Shown here: piece by piece, positions 19,182-28,092 of the stretch
Position numbering within the stretch: the first letter of the stretch is position 1
Layout: each line of letters starts with the position of its first letter
Assembly (NCBI GenBank): GCA_963799415.1
Contig: CAWCXI010000015.1
Span: forward strand, 62,001-126,000
Reading direction: 5' to 3'
Source of the DNA: JAMXLO01 sp963799415
GTDB lineage: Bacteria > Pseudomonadota > Alphaproteobacteria > Acetobacterales > Acetobacteraceae
DNA length: 64,000 nucleotides
The notes under the pieces: generated by a model
Databases searched by the model: none
The model's input: the letters and a program-made list of their open reading frames with translations, nothing else
What the model was told of the DNA's origin: nothing
Translations under genes and position numbers: made by a program

Positions 19182-20069
19182 TCACCTGCAGCCCCCGCGC
19201 TGACCGGATGCCGCCATGGCTTCGCGGATATCGGGTCTCGGGCTGGGATATTCGCCGTGCAGCTTCGCCAGGGTATCGCAGGCTGCCTTCTTTTCGTTGA
19301 TGGCGATCAACGAATTGGCCAGACCGAGCAGGGCGTCTGGCGCATGCGCGCCCTTTCTCGACCGATTGTAGGTGTCGTCGTAGGCGATGGCGGCCTGCGA
19401 ATATTGGTGCTGGCCTATCAGCGCCTGGGCAAGCAGGAACTGCGCGTCGTAGGCGCGAGGCGAGGTGCGATTGCTGGTCAGCACCTCGCGCGCTGCCTGT
19501 TCGGCTGCCGGATAATCGCGCCGAGCCAGAGCAGCGTTGCCCTCCTGCATCACGAGTTCAGGCGTTCGGCGGGCTTGTACGGACGGCGCAGCCACTGCCG
19601 GTGCACCTAGCGAGGATGGCGGCGGTGCCGGCGCTCGGCTTCCAGGCTGCGGCGACACCGTCGAAGGCGACGGCCCACTCCGAGGGTTCTGGGATTGAAA
19701 TGCCATGTCGTCGATCCGCTTGCCCAGGTCGGCACCCTGGCGCTGCACCTCGTTCTGTGTCTCGTCAACCCGCCCCCTCAACTGGCGCACCTGTTCCTCG
19801 AGAGCATCGACCCGGGACAGCAATTGCGCCACGAGGTCGCTGCCGCCGGTCGATGCTTGTGGATACGCGCTGCGGCCGAGATTGGTTGGGGTACCGCCTC
19901 CCCGGCTCGCCTGATCCTGGAGCGTCTGCATTTGACGCCGGAGTTCAAGGATCTGGTTTTGCAACGCTATCCCCTCGCGGCTCTCGACCTGCGCGACCGC
20001 CGGCATCGCTGAGGCCAGCAGGACAAGGGTCGCGATCAGCCGCGTTGCCAACGCTCTGCTCATTCTCAC
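19182..20069 (-). CDS. cpoB: Cell division coordinator CpoB (YbgF)
   Basis: CpoB is a periplasmic TPR protein that couples peptidoglycan synthesis to Tol-Pal-driven outer membrane constriction. The 295-residue product has a signal peptide (about 1-26, ending AVAQ-V), a trimerising coiled coil (about 28-60 and 85-130), a Pro/Ser linker, and a C-terminal TPR domain (MQEGNAALARRDYPAAEQAARE onward, about 178-285). A second Met two codons in is an equal start. It follows pal, the standard tol-pal cluster order. Confidence 0.92.
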   Translation of the reverse strand: MRMSRALATRLIATLVLLASAMPAVAQVESREGIALQNQILELRRQMQTLQDQASRGGGTPTNLGRSAYPQASTGGSDLVAQLLSRVDALEEQVRQLRGRVDETQNEVQRQGADLGKRIDDMAFQSQNPRSGPSPSTVSPQPGSRAPAPPPSSLGAPAVAAPSVQARRTPELVMQEGNAALARRDYPAAEQAAREVLTSNRTSPRAYDAQFLLAQALIGQHQYSQAAIAYDDTYNRSRKGAHAPDALLGLANSLIAINEKKAACDTLAKLHGEYPSPRPDIREAMAASGQRGGCR

Positions 20070-20201
20070 TCTCCACGCCGCCAGGACGGGACTCCGGATG
20101 CGCTTATGATGCCAGACGTCGGCGGTCGTGTCGTGCAGAGCGGAACCGGCGGCGCTGGGCCACCGGTTCGCTGTCTGTCTGCGTGCTCAGAACCCGTCGG
20201 T

Positions 20202-20669
20202 TCAGCGGACCGACGTGATGGTATTGCGGTTCTGCGCCCAGGCCTGCTCATTGTCGCCCAGAGCTGTCGGGCGGTCTTTGCCGTAGCTGATAGTGCTTAT
20301 CCGCGAATCGGCGACGCCCCGAGCGACCAGATAATCACGACTGGAGTTAGCGCGACGCTGGCCTAGCGCGAGGTTGTACTCCTCGGTTCCGCGATCGTCG
20401 GTGTTGCCAGCAACCTGCACGTTGACCTGAGGATACTTGGCGAGCCAGCCCGACTGCCGATCGAGCGTCGCACGCGCGTCCGGTTTCAGCGTCGAGCGAT
20501 CGAAGTCAAAAAAGACACGGTCGCCCACATTGGCGACAAGGTCCTCCTGACTGCCTGGGACCGGACCCGAGGTTGCCGCGCCGGCGCCCGTCGAGGCACC
20601 AGTATTCTTATCCGCGCACGCCGCCAACAGGGCGACGGCGGCCAAAGCGCCGAGGATCTTGCTGTTCAT
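20202..20669 (-). CDS. pal: Peptidoglycan-associated lipoprotein Pal
   Basis: Pal is an outer-membrane lipoprotein that binds peptidoglycan and TolB. The ATG at 20669 gives 155 residues with a lipoprotein signal whose lipobox is LLAAC, placing the acylated Cys near residue 18. The OmpA-like C-terminal domain is complete: RVFFDFDRSTL, VAGNTDDRGTEEYNLALGQRRA (the diaminopimelate-binding region) and a GVADSRISTISYGKDRP segment. The upstream in-frame GTG/ATG extension to 20711 has no signal-peptide logic. A candidate promoter at 20752-20781 may give pal its own transcript. Confidence 0.96.
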   Translation of the reverse strand: MNSKILGALAAVALLAACADKNTGASTGAGAATSGPVPGSQEDLVANVGDRVFFDFDRSTLKPDARATLDRQSGWLAKYPQVNVQVAGNTDDRGTEEYNLALGQRRANSSRDYLVARGVADSRISTISYGKDRPTALGDNEQAWAQNRNTITSVR

Positions 20670-20751
20670 GTCACTACGTCCCTGGTTGAGGGTGACATCA
20701 GAGGAAGGCACGCCAAGACGGCGTACCGGTAATCCGTTCCGCCACTGGATG

Positions 20752-20781
20752 CGATTACCCGGTTGTGCCGAATCGGGTCAA
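20752..20781 (-). promoter_or_regulatory. Candidate sigma-70 promoter upstream of pal
   Basis: On the minus strand TTGACC (20781-20776) and TAATCG (20757-20752) are separated by 18 bases, 83 bases before the pal ATG, within the 166-base gap between tolB and pal. An independent pal promoter is known in other proteobacteria. The match is partial and untested. Confidence 0.38.
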
Positions 20782-20835
20782 GTTCGCGCGAACCCTATCG
20801 GGATCGATACAACCGGTACACCCCAGCATGAGTGC

Positions 20836-22242
20836 CTATGCCGCCAAAGGAGACCACGCCGGGTCCGATGCGTCTGTTGGCGTGCCGACCACCCGTTCGT
20901 TGAAGCCGGTTATATCGACTGAGACCAGACGGGACGAAAACCCGGATCCCCGGTTGTCGTGCGCGGAGCTTTGGCGCCAGAACATCAGGACACGGCCATT
21001 CGGGGCGAAGGTGGGGCCTTCGACCGAGAATCCTTCAGACAGAATGCGTTCCCCTGACCCATCCGGGTGCATGACCCCGATCGAGAAATTGCCGGATTCG
21101 CCGCCGAACCTGGTGAACGCGATCAGATCCCCACGCGGTGACCAGACCGGTGTGGCATAGCGACCAGAACCGAAACTGATCCGCTTCGCATTGCCGCCGC
21201 CGGCGCCCATCACGTAAAGTTGCTGATCGCCGCCGCGGTCCGAGTTGAACGCGATCTGGCTGCCATCGGGGCTGTAGCAGGGACTTACATCAATCGCGCC
21301 GGAGTTGGTGAGGCGCCGCGATGCGTGGCTGCCGAGATCGACGCTGACGATGTCCGAGCCCTGGCCGGTCGCCAACGACATGATCACGCTGTTGCCGTCG
21401 GGCGAGAAGCGTGGCGAGAACGTCATGCCGGGGAATTCGCCGAGTACCCGCTGTTGGCCGCTGCCGAGGTTGAACAGATAGACCCTCGGGCGGTTGTTGG
21501 CGTAGCTCATGAAGGCGATCTCGTCGCGCGTCGGATGGAAGCGGGGCGTCAGAACCAGCCATGAGCCGTCCGTGAGGAAGCGGTTGTTCTCGCTGTCCTG
21601 GTCCATGATCGCCAAACGCTTGGTCTGCCGGCCGCGCGGGCCGGTGGCACCGATGTAGACTATTCGTGTATCGAAATAGCCCTTTTCGCCGAGCAGCCGC
21701 TCATAGATTACATCGGCGATGATGTGGGCGATCCGCCGCCAGTTGGCCTGGCTTGTGGTATAGGCGGTGCCCTGAAGCTGGGTCTGCGGCAGGACGTCCC
21801 ACAGGCGGAACTCGACGCGGATCTGTCCGCCGCCCTGTGCCTCGGCACGGCCGGTGACGAGCGCCTGCGCGCCGATGGCCTTCCAGTTCTGGAAGTTGGG
21901 CGCCTCGCCCTGGCCTGATCCCGCCTGGATGTACGCCTGCTGGGCGATCGGTCGGAACAGACCGGAGCGGGCGAGGTCATTGGTCACCACTGTCGCGATG
22001 TCCTGGCCGAGTTGGGCGGAGTTGCCATCGCCACCGCCGAAGGCCGGAACGGCGATCGGAATAGGGTCGGTACGCGCACGGCTCACATCAATTACCGCGC
22101 TCTGCCCGCCGCCGCCCGCCGAACCCGTCTGGGACGGGGCGAGTGGCTGAGCGCCGAATGCCGCCGGAGCGGCGAACAGGGAACCTGCCACGCCTGCGAG
22201 CAGCGAGCGCCGGCTGAACGGAAACACGGGCGATCCTGTCAT
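20836..22242 (-). CDS. tolB: Tol-Pal system beta-propeller protein TolB
   Basis: TolB is the periplasmic linker between TolA and Pal. The 468-residue protein has a Tat-like leader (FSRRSLLAGVAGSLFAAPAAFGA), a common alphaproteobacterial TolB feature. It then has the N-terminal alpha/beta domain (IAVPAFGG) and a six-bladed WD40-like propeller with repeated F-x-P-x-x-S/R-P-D-G motifs (for example SPDGSQIAFNSDRGGDQQLYV split over blades). The ATG at 22242 with AAGGAAG upstream is preferred over a TTG at 22260. It sits 28 bases after the tolA stop. Confidence 0.96.
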   Translation of the reverse strand: MTGSPVFPFSRRSLLAGVAGSLFAAPAAFGAQPLAPSQTGSAGGGGQSAVIDVSRARTDPIPIAVPAFGGGDGNSAQLGQDIATVVTNDLARSGLFRPIAQQAYIQAGSGQGEAPNFQNWKAIGAQALVTGRAEAQGGGQIRVEFRLWDVLPQTQLQGTAYTTSQANWRRIAHIIADVIYERLLGEKGYFDTRIVYIGATGPRGRQTKRLAIMDQDSENNRFLTDGSWLVLTPRFHPTRDEIAFMSYANNRPRVYLFNLGSGQQRVLGEFPGMTFSPRFSPDGNSVIMSLATGQGSDIVSVDLGSHASRRLTNSGAIDVSPCYSPDGSQIAFNSDRGGDQQLYVMGAGGGNAKRISFGSGRYATPVWSPRGDLIAFTRFGGESGNFSIGVMHPDGSGERILSEGFSVEGPTFAPNGRVLMFWRQSSAHDNRGSGFSSRLVSVDITGFNERVVGTPTDASDPAWSPLAA

Positions 22243-22270
22243 GTCTGGGTCTTCCTTCAAGTGAGTCCTC

Positions 22271-23296
22271 TCACGGTCGGAATCGAAAGGTGAACGTTCG
22301 AACCTGCCCCATCATGTTTGGCGGCAGCGGCAAGTTGGCGCAGTTCGGGTCCATCACGGCGCGGACGGCCCGTTCGGAGAACACGCGAAGACGCAGGTTG
22401 CCGGCCACGCGGCCGGCGTCGTCAGGCGCCACGACTGCACGGCGGACGACGCCGCCGCCGTCGGTGGTAACGGTCAGCAGCACTTCCATTTTGTCGAGAT
22501 CGAGCATTCCAGGATCGGTCGCCCAGCAACGACGGACGGAGTCGCCGATGGCGCCGCGCTGTGAAGTGCTCAGGGCGGAGGTGTCATCGCTTAACGGATT
22601 GCCACCGCCATTCGGCGCACCGCCGGATTGCGGATTGTAGCGCGCCTTGGGCGGCTGGTTCTGGCGCTGCAGGCTACGCAGCTTCTCCAGCGTATTTTCC
22701 AGCGCGTTGCTCTGTGGCGCTGGATTCTTGGTTGGGTTGGGCTGCGAGGTCGCGCTTTGCTGACTTGGGGGGACTGGCGTTGGTGGCGGTGGCGCGGGCA
22801 GAGGCGGCGTTGGTAGCGGCTGAGCCTGCTGCGGGGAGGGCGACGCAGCTGGGGGCGGCGGTGCGATCTCAGGGGCGGGAGACGGCATCGGCGGCGGGAC
22901 CGGGACGGGTGGCGTCGGCAACGGCGGCGCCGCTGCCTGAGGCAGAGGTGGTGGTGGCGGTGGAGGCGGGGGTGGTGGCGATGCCTCGGTCGGTTGTGGC
23001 TTGGGCGGCTGTTGCGCCTGCGGCGCGGGCGTTACGTCTGGCGCGGTGGCTGGTGCAGGGACTGCGGCTGGCGCCGCAGCGTGAATTGAGGAGTCAGCGG
23101 TGCCATCGAACACCATGGCGATCGCGGTTTCCTCTGGTTCCGGTGCGGGTCGCGCGAACGGCAAGCCAAGAAGCAGCAGCAGCAGGATGAGCAGATGGAC
23201 AGCCGACGAGATGAGCGCGCCAATTCGCAACCCCGGATTGATGCCGCTGGTCCGGTTGTCCCGATGGTCAACCCCGTGCAGAACGCGCTGGAGCAC
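22271..23296 (-). CDS. tolA: TolA envelope-spanning protein
   Basis: TolA spans the periplasm and transmits proton-motive energy from TolQR to TolB/Pal. The 341-residue product starts at a GTG, has one membrane helix (about 26-46, rich in Leu), a long Pro/Ala-rich linker (about 70-190, with runs of prolines instead of the helical Lys/Ala domain of enterobacteria) and a C-terminal TolA/TonB-like domain (RCWATDPGMLDLDKMEVLLTV). The Pro-rich style is usual in Acetobacteraceae. It is located between tolR and tolB. Confidence 0.93.
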   Translation of the reverse strand: MLQRVLHGVDHRDNRTSGINPGLRIGALISSAVHLLILLLLLLGLPFARPAPEPEETAIAMVFDGTADSSIHAAAPAAVPAPATAPDVTPAPQAQQPPKPQPTEASPPPPPPPPPPPLPQAAAPPLPTPPVPVPPPMPSPAPEIAPPPPAASPSPQQAQPLPTPPLPAPPPPTPVPPSQQSATSQPNPTKNPAPQSNALENTLEKLRSLQRQNQPPKARYNPQSGGAPNGGGNPLSDDTSALSTSQRGAIGDSVRRCWATDPGMLDLDKMEVLLTVTTDGGGVVRRAVVAPDDAGRVAGNLRLRVFSERAVRAVMDPNCANLPLPPNMMGQVRTFTFRFRP

Positions 23297-23305
23297 GCGC
23301 TGTCC

Positions 23306-23776
23306 TCATCCAGCCTTGGGACGAGCCGCGACGGCTGGCTTGGCGGGTTGCCCAACAGGTTGCTCCGCCAGTAGCGCCACCTTGGTGAAGCCACCCTGGG
23401 TGATCGTGCCCATGACCTCCATAATCCGCCCGTAGGCAAGGTCCTTGTCGCCACGCACGAATATGCGGCGATCCTGGTTGTTCTGCGCGATGGCCTGCAG
23501 CTTCGTCACCAGCTCCGCGAGCTGAACCTCCTGATCCTGCAGGAAGATCTTCCCGCTCGCGTCGATGCTGACCGTCAACGGCTGGCTGTCGGTATTCAGC
23601 GGCTTGGCATCGGTCTTTGGCAAATCAACCGATACGCCAGACGTCATCAGTGGAGCAGTGACCATAAAGATGATCAGGAGCACCAGCATCACGTCAACCA
23701 TGGGCGTGACGTTGATTTCCGACAGCGGCCGGTATCGGCCTCGCGTCAGAGGTCGGCCATTCAGCGATACAGCCAT
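23306..23776 (-). CDS. tolR: TolR/ExbD-family proton channel protein
   Basis: TolR with TolQ forms the proton-driven motor of the Tol-Pal system. The 156-residue protein has one membrane helix (about 24-44) containing the essential Asp in NVTPMVDVMLVLLIIFM (Asp28), and a periplasmic ExbD domain (RRIFVRGDKDLAYGRIMEVM). A Pro/Ala tail follows. It is adjacent to tolQ, with three bases between them. Confidence 0.96.
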   Translation of the reverse strand: MAVSLNGRPLTRGRYRPLSEINVTPMVDVMLVLLIIFMVTAPLMTSGVSVDLPKTDAKPLNTDSQPLTVSIDASGKIFLQDQEVQLAELVTKLQAIAQNNQDRRIFVRGDKDLAYGRIMEVMGTITQGGFTKVALLAEQPVGQPAKPAVAARPKAG

Positions 23777-23779
23777 GGC

Positions 23780-24496
23780 TCAGGCGCGCTCCTCACTCTG
23801 GCGCGACAGGATGGCGCTGAACTCGGCGCCGAAGCCCTCCAGGCGTGTCGCGAATCGGGCGAGGTCGTTGCTTATCTTATTGTAGGCCAGCACTGCCGGA
23901 ATTGCTGCCACCAGACCGATCGCCGTGGCGAACAGTGCCTCGGCGATGCCGGGCGCCACCACGGCGAGATTGGTGTTGTGCATGGCCGCGATTGCGGAGA
24001 ACGAGTGCATAATTCCCCACACAGTACCGAACAGGCCGATGAACGGCGCAGTGGCGCCTACCGAGGCAAGAAAGATCATCCAGCGTTCCATCCGATCCAT
24101 TTCGCGCTGGACGGTCACCGTGATGGCACGATCAATCCGCTCACGCACGGAGGTGCGGCTGATGTCGGCGCCGGCAACGCGTACCGAGCGGCGCCACTCG
24201 CCCATCGCCGCTCCGAATACCGCGGCCATGGGATGCGCCGGATTGGTCGCCTCGTGCTCGAACAGTTCCTCGAGGCTACCGCCGGACCAGAAGCGGTCCT
24301 CAAAGCCGTCCGCGTCACGATTGACCTTGCGCAGACTTGACCACTTTTCGAACACAACGGCCCAGACCCAGACGCTGGCCGCGAGCAGGCCGAGCATGAC
24401 GACCTTCACGACAATGTCGGCCTCAAGGAAAAGGCCCCAGAGCGAAAGATCCACGCCCGGCGTGGCCAGGTTCGCCGCATCAACTGCTCGATCCAC
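23780..24496 (-). CDS. tolQ: TolQ/ExbB-family proton channel protein
   Basis: The 238-residue inner-membrane protein has three membrane helices: about 28-48, 135-160 and 170-195. The MotA/TolQ/ExbB core is conserved (LASVGATAPFIGLFGTVWGIM and IAEALFATAIGLVAAIPAV). It starts with a GTG at 24496, three bases after the end of ybgC. Together with TolR it energises TolA for outer-membrane constriction at division. Confidence 0.96.
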   Translation of the reverse strand: MDRAVDAANLATPGVDLSLWGLFLEADIVVKVVMLGLLAASVWVWAVVFEKWSSLRKVNRDADGFEDRFWSGGSLEELFEHEATNPAHPMAAVFGAAMGEWRRSVRVAGADISRTSVRERIDRAITVTVQREMDRMERWMIFLASVGATAPFIGLFGTVWGIMHSFSAIAAMHNTNLAVVAPGIAEALFATAIGLVAAIPAVLAYNKISNDLARFATRLEGFGAEFSAILSRQSEERA

Positions 24497-24499
24497 CTG

Positions 24500-24965
24500 C
24501 TACTCCTTATCCCGCGCAGCCTTCGCCGCTGCGCACATATCGGTCAGCACTAAGCGCCAGCTCTGTGGCAGACGCCCAGGCTTTCCGCTCCCCGGCCTTA
24601 CGCACGCAATCCGCACCGTCAACACGGCACATGGCCCTTCCGGCCCGCGAACATCCTGACGCAGTGTCAACGTTGCGCCGCCCACCGAGAGAGGTTCAGT
24701 TACCACAATCAGCGAGTCGTCGATGTGTGCCGGGCGGAGATAGTCCACTTCGATGCGGCGCACCACGAACATCGAGTTCGAATTGCTGCACGAGGTCCGC
24801 ATGCGGGATTCCCGCCTCGCGCAAGGCTTCAGTGCGGGCCCGTTCGGCGAACCGCAAATAGGTGGCATGATAGACAACACCACCCGCATCGGTGTCCTCG
24901 TAATAGACGCGCACCGCATAGCGGTGTTTGCCATCCGAGGGGATGGAAGGCGGATGTCCATTCAT
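24500..24965 (-). CDS. ybgC: YbgC-like acyl-CoA thioesterase, apparent +1 frameshift
   Basis: YbgC is a hotdog-fold thioesterase that heads most tol-pal clusters. The ATG at 24965 overlaps the ruvB stop. The first frame shows YYEDTDAGGVVYHATYLRFAERARTE split over 24965-24780, including the catalytic Asp of the DTDAGG motif. Near 24770 reading passes to the next frame, where MFVVRRIEVDYLRPAHIDD and the rest of the fold run to 24500. Skipping one base in CTC GATG gives FEL-MFVVRR, the normal YbgC join. The span is 155 codons plus 1. If the break is real, only the first half of the hotdog would be made. Confidence 0.87.
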
Positions 24966-26065
24966 TCACGAAGGAGATCCAGTTGGTCGGGCTGACGCGC
25001 CGGCACCGGCAGGTCGAGATGCCGCCAGCCTGGTTCACCCAGCATTCGGCCGCGGCTGGTCCGGAGCACGAGACCCTCCTGAATCAGGAAAGGTTCGATC
25101 ACGTCCTCCAGGGTATCCCGCGCCTCGGCGAGCGCTGCGGCAAGCGTCTCGACACCGACGGGACCGCCGGCGTGATGCTCGGCGATGCGACGGAGGTAGC
25201 GGCGGTCCATGGCATCGAGGCCGAGTGCATCCACCTCAAGGCGATTGAGCGCAGTGTCAGCAGCGGAGCGGTCGACCTTGGCGGCACCGTCCACGGCGGC
25301 AAAGTCACGCACGCGGCGCAGCAGTCGGCCGGCGATCCGCGGCGTGCCGCGAGAGCGGCGGGCGATTTCCGCTGCACCATCGGCCGTCAGAGGAACATCC
25401 AGCTTGGTGGCACCGCGGCGGACGATTAGTTCGAGCTCAGCGGGAGTGTAGAAGATCAGGCGCAGCGGGATCCCGAAGCGGTCGCGCAGCGGCGTCGCGA
25501 GCAGGCCGGCGCGCGTCGTGGCACCGATCAGCGTGAACGATGGCAGGTCGATGCGGACAGAGCGTGCCGCCGGACCCTCGCCAATGATAAGATCGAGCTG
25601 GAAGTCTTCCATCGCCGGGTACAGCACCTCCTCGATCGCGGGCTGCAAACGATGGATTTCGTCGATGAACAGGACGTCCTTTGGTTGAAGGTTTGTCAGT
25701 ATTGCGGCGAGGTCCCCCGCCCTCTGGATCACCGGCCCTGAAGTGGCGCGGAAGCCGACGCCGAGTTCGCGGGCGATTATTTGGGCCAGGGTCGTCTTGC
25801 CGAGACCGGGGGGACCGTGAAGGAGAACGTGGTCCAGTGCCTCGCCTCGGGCACGGGCGGCCTGGATGAAGACGGCGAGGTTTTCGCGCGTCGCCTTCTG
25901 GCCGACGAATTCAGCAAGCGTCTGGGGCCGAAGGCTTGCCTCAGCCGCATCTTCCTCCCGGCGGATGGGGGAGATGGTTCGGGAGTCCTCGGGATGCTCG
26001 GGTGTCCCCTCCCCCCGCCCCCCGCCCACAAGAGGAGGGGGAGCGCTCTTGGCGGGGCGGCTCAT
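24962..26065 (-). CDS. ruvB: Holliday junction branch migration helicase RuvB
   Basis: RuvB is the AAA+ motor that drives branch migration with RuvA. The product has 367 residues. Walker A GPPGLGKTT, Walker B LFIDEIHRL, sensor loops (ATTRAGLL, GIPLRLIFYTP) and the C-terminal winged helix (IEPFLIQEGLVLRTSRGRML) are intact. An unusual feature is an N-terminal extension of about 30 residues (PPPLVGGGRGEGTPEHP) encoded by a very G-rich tract before the normal beginning EASLRPQTLAEFVG. The ATG overlaps the ruvA stop (ATGA), so the extension is probably translated. Confidence 0.95.
   Translation of the reverse strand: MSRPAKSAPPPLVGGGRGEGTPEHPEDSRTISPIRREEDAAEASLRPQTLAEFVGQKATRENLAVFIQAARARGEALDHVLLHGPPGLGKTTLAQIIARELGVGFRATSGPVIQRAGDLAAILTNLQPKDVLFIDEIHRLQPAIEEVLYPAMEDFQLDLIIGEGPAARSVRIDLPSFTLIGATTRAGLLATPLRDRFGIPLRLIFYTPAELELIVRRGATKLDVPLTADGAAEIARRSRGTPRIAGRLLRRVRDFAAVDGAAKVDRSAADTALNRLEVDALGLDAMDRRYLRRIAEHHAGGPVGVETLAAALAEARDTLEDVIEPFLIQEGLVLRTSRGRMLGEPGWRHLDLPVPARQPDQLDLLRE
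26006..26027 (-). repeat. G-rich tract with G-quadruplex pattern in the ruvB 5' end
   Basis: On the coding (minus) strand runs of 3, 6, 6 and 4 guanines are separated by single bases (C, C, A). Four runs with loops of one base are the strictest G-quadruplex pattern. It encodes part of the extra N-terminal residues of RuvB and may slow its translation or mark a repeat-element insertion. Confidence 0.6.
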
Positions 26066-26673
26066 CCGGCTGCCCTTTGTGCGAGGTCTTTGAGGCTGTC
26101 GCGGATGACCGCATCGAGCAGCGCCGGTTCGCCAAGGCGCTCGATGACCCGCGCGACCACCGGCTGCACCTCAGGTCTGCGGTAGCCAAGGTTCAGAAGT
26201 GCGGAGATGGCGTCCTCGGCGATGCTTGGCGTGGCGACCGGCGGGGCGACGAAGCCGGGAGCCGACGGCATCGCGCCGGCCTTGTCGCGCAACTCGGTCA
26301 GCAGGCGCACCGCCAACCTGGCGCCTACGCCGGGCGCGCGCGTGAGACTGGCACGATCACCTGAGGCTATCGCGGCGACCAGATCGCGCGGCGACAAAGC
26401 CGACAGCACGGAAAGCGCCACCCTGCCACCGACGCCCTGCACAGTGGTCAGCAAGCGGAACCAGTCGCGCTCGGCTGAATCAGCAAATCCGTAGAGCAGG
26501 ATCGCATCCTCGCGCACGTGCGTTTCCACCAGCAGCCGTGCCATGTCAGGTGCCGGGGACAGCGCGGCGAGCGTGCGGGTGGAAGCGTGCACCAAATAGC
26601 CTACGCCGTTCACGTCGATGATGCAGCGACCTTCCTCCAGCGCTTCGACGCGGCCAGTGAGTTGGGCGATCAC
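26062..26673 (-). CDS. ruvA: Holliday junction DNA helicase subunit RuvA
   Basis: RuvA binds the four-way junction as a tetramer and loads RuvB. The GTG at 26673 overlaps the ruvC stop as GTGA and gives the canonical beginning IAQLTGRVEAL; 203 residues is normal. The OB-fold domain (ILLYGFADSAERDWFRLLTTVQGVGGRVAL) includes the first helix-hairpin-helix; the second is APGVGARLAVRLLTEL. The C-terminal RuvB-binding three-helix domain (AISALLNLGYRRPEV) is complete. Confidence 0.96.
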   Translation of the reverse strand: MIAQLTGRVEALEEGRCIIDVNGVGYLVHASTRTLAALSPAPDMARLLVETHVREDAILLYGFADSAERDWFRLLTTVQGVGGRVALSVLSALSPRDLVAAIASGDRASLTRAPGVGARLAVRLLTELRDKAGAMPSAPGFVAPPVATPSIAEDAISALLNLGYRRPEVQPVVARVIERLGEPALLDAVIRDSLKDLAQRAAG

Positions 26674-27176
26674 GCAATCCTCGTGCGGGCATTCCACGCC
26701 ATGCGACTGGCGCGGTGATGCGCGTGGCAGATGGCGATGGCCAACGCATCGGCCGCATCCGCACGGCAGATCACCGCCCCCGGCAAGAGTCGGCGCACCA
26801 TCATCTGCACCTGCGCCTTTTCCGCGCCGCCTGATCCCACGACAGCGAGCTTCACCGATTTGGCGGCATACTCGATAACAGGCACGCCGACGAGGGCCGG
26901 CACCAGCAGCGCCACACCACGGGCATAACCGAGCTTCAGCGTCGCGGTGCCGTTGCGGTTCACATAGGTTTCCTCGACCGCCGCCTCGTCCGGTTTATGC
27001 TGCGCTATCAGAGCGACGAGCAATTCGTGCAGCACCTTCAAGCGTTGTGGCACGGTGGTGGCGCTGTCGGTGGCGATCACGCCATCGGCGACGTGGCGGA
27101 GGTGATTGCCATCCGCCTCAATCACGCCCCAACCGGTGAAGCGCAGGCCGGGGTCGACGCCAAGCAGCCGGACCAT
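26670..27176 (-). CDS. ruvC: Crossover junction endodeoxyribonuclease RuvC
   Basis: RuvC resolves Holliday junctions by paired nicks. The product is 168 residues from the ATG at 27176. The RNase H-like catalytic acids are all visible: Asp in GVDPGLRFTGWG, Glu in VEETYVNRN (about residue 66), and the two Asp of RADAADALAIA near the C-terminus. It is the first gene of ruvC-ruvA-ruvB, all overlapping by 4 bases, so the resolvasome is made in step. Confidence 0.96.
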   Translation of the reverse strand: MVRLLGVDPGLRFTGWGVIEADGNHLRHVADGVIATDSATTVPQRLKVLHELLVALIAQHKPDEAAVEETYVNRNGTATLKLGYARGVALLVPALVGVPVIEYAAKSVKLAVVGSGGAEKAQVQMMVRRLLPGAVICRADAADALAIAICHAHHRASRMAWNARTRIA

Positions 27177-27269
27177 GGGCGAATCGGATCCCCGTTGATG
27201 ACCGGTGCTGGTATACGACAGGCGGCCATCTGAGGGAGTGGCCAATGAACAGGCCTTCCCAATCGACCG

Positions 27270-28019
27270 TCACGCCGAAAGTTTCTGCATCACCGCGTCG
27301 GGGATATCGAAGTTCGCGTAGACGTTCTGCACGTCCTCGCTCTCGTCCAGCACCTCAAGCAGCTTCAGCAACGCCGCCGCGCGGGCTTCGTCCAGTGACA
27401 CACTGGTGGTCGGGCGCCAATCGAGCCGCGCACTCTCTGGCGCGCCGAGCCGCGACTCGAGTGAATCTCGCACGGCAAAGAAGTCCTCGGCCGCCGTAGT
27501 GATTTCGTGCGCCTCGGCGTCGCTATCGACATTCTCGGCACCGGCCTCGATCGCAGCCTCCAGAACATCGTCGGCGGTCCCGGCGGACGCCGGATACCGG
27601 ATCACACCCAGCCGGTTGAACAGGAAGCTCACCGAGTTGGTCTCTCCCAGCGCCCCGCCATGTTTGGCGAACGCCGATCGTATGTCTGAGGCAGTCCGGT
27701 TGCGGTTGTCTGTCAACGCCTCGACGATGATCGCGACACCGGCCGGACCGTAACCCTCGTAGCGAACCTCAGCATAGTCCTCGCCTCCCGTGCCGCCGGT
27801 CGCCTTCTTGATCGCACGATCCACCGTATCCTTCGGCATGTTCGCCTGCCGTGCCGCCAAAATCGCCGCACGTAGCCTTGGATTGAAGGCCGGATCAGGT
27901 AAACCTTGCCGCGCAGCGACAGTGATTTCACGGATCAGCTTGGCGAACTGCCTTCCACGGCGCGCGTCCTGGGCGCCTTTGCGGTGCATGATGTTCTTGA
28001 ACTGAGAATGACCGGCCAT
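27270..28019 (-). CDS. YebC/PmpR-family transcriptional regulator / translation factor
   Basis: The 249-residue protein begins MAGHSQFKNIMHRKGAQDARR, the family N-terminus, and carries the YEGYGPAGVAIIVEALTDNRNRT signature at about 91-113 (given here in parts as YEGYGPAGVAI and EALTDNRNRT). YebC proteins were first described as DNA-binding regulators; some members have since been linked to ribosomes stalled on proline stretches. It lies upstream of ruvC, the common arrangement, with a 93-base gap that shows no clear signal. Confidence 0.95.
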   Translation of the reverse strand: MAGHSQFKNIMHRKGAQDARRGRQFAKLIREITVAARQGLPDPAFNPRLRAAILAARQANMPKDTVDRAIKKATGGTGGEDYAEVRYEGYGPAGVAIIVEALTDNRNRTASDIRSAFAKHGGALGETNSVSFLFNRLGVIRYPASAGTADDVLEAAIEAGAENVDSDAEAHEITTAAEDFFAVRDSLESRLGAPESARLDWRPTTSVSLDEARAAALLKLLEVLDESEDVQNVYANFDIPDAVMQKLSA

Positions 28020-28092
28020 CGCTCACGACTGTGTGTTAATCGTTAATTCGCAACACCCAAAATCTACACTGAGGCGGCATAAGGAGGCGAGA

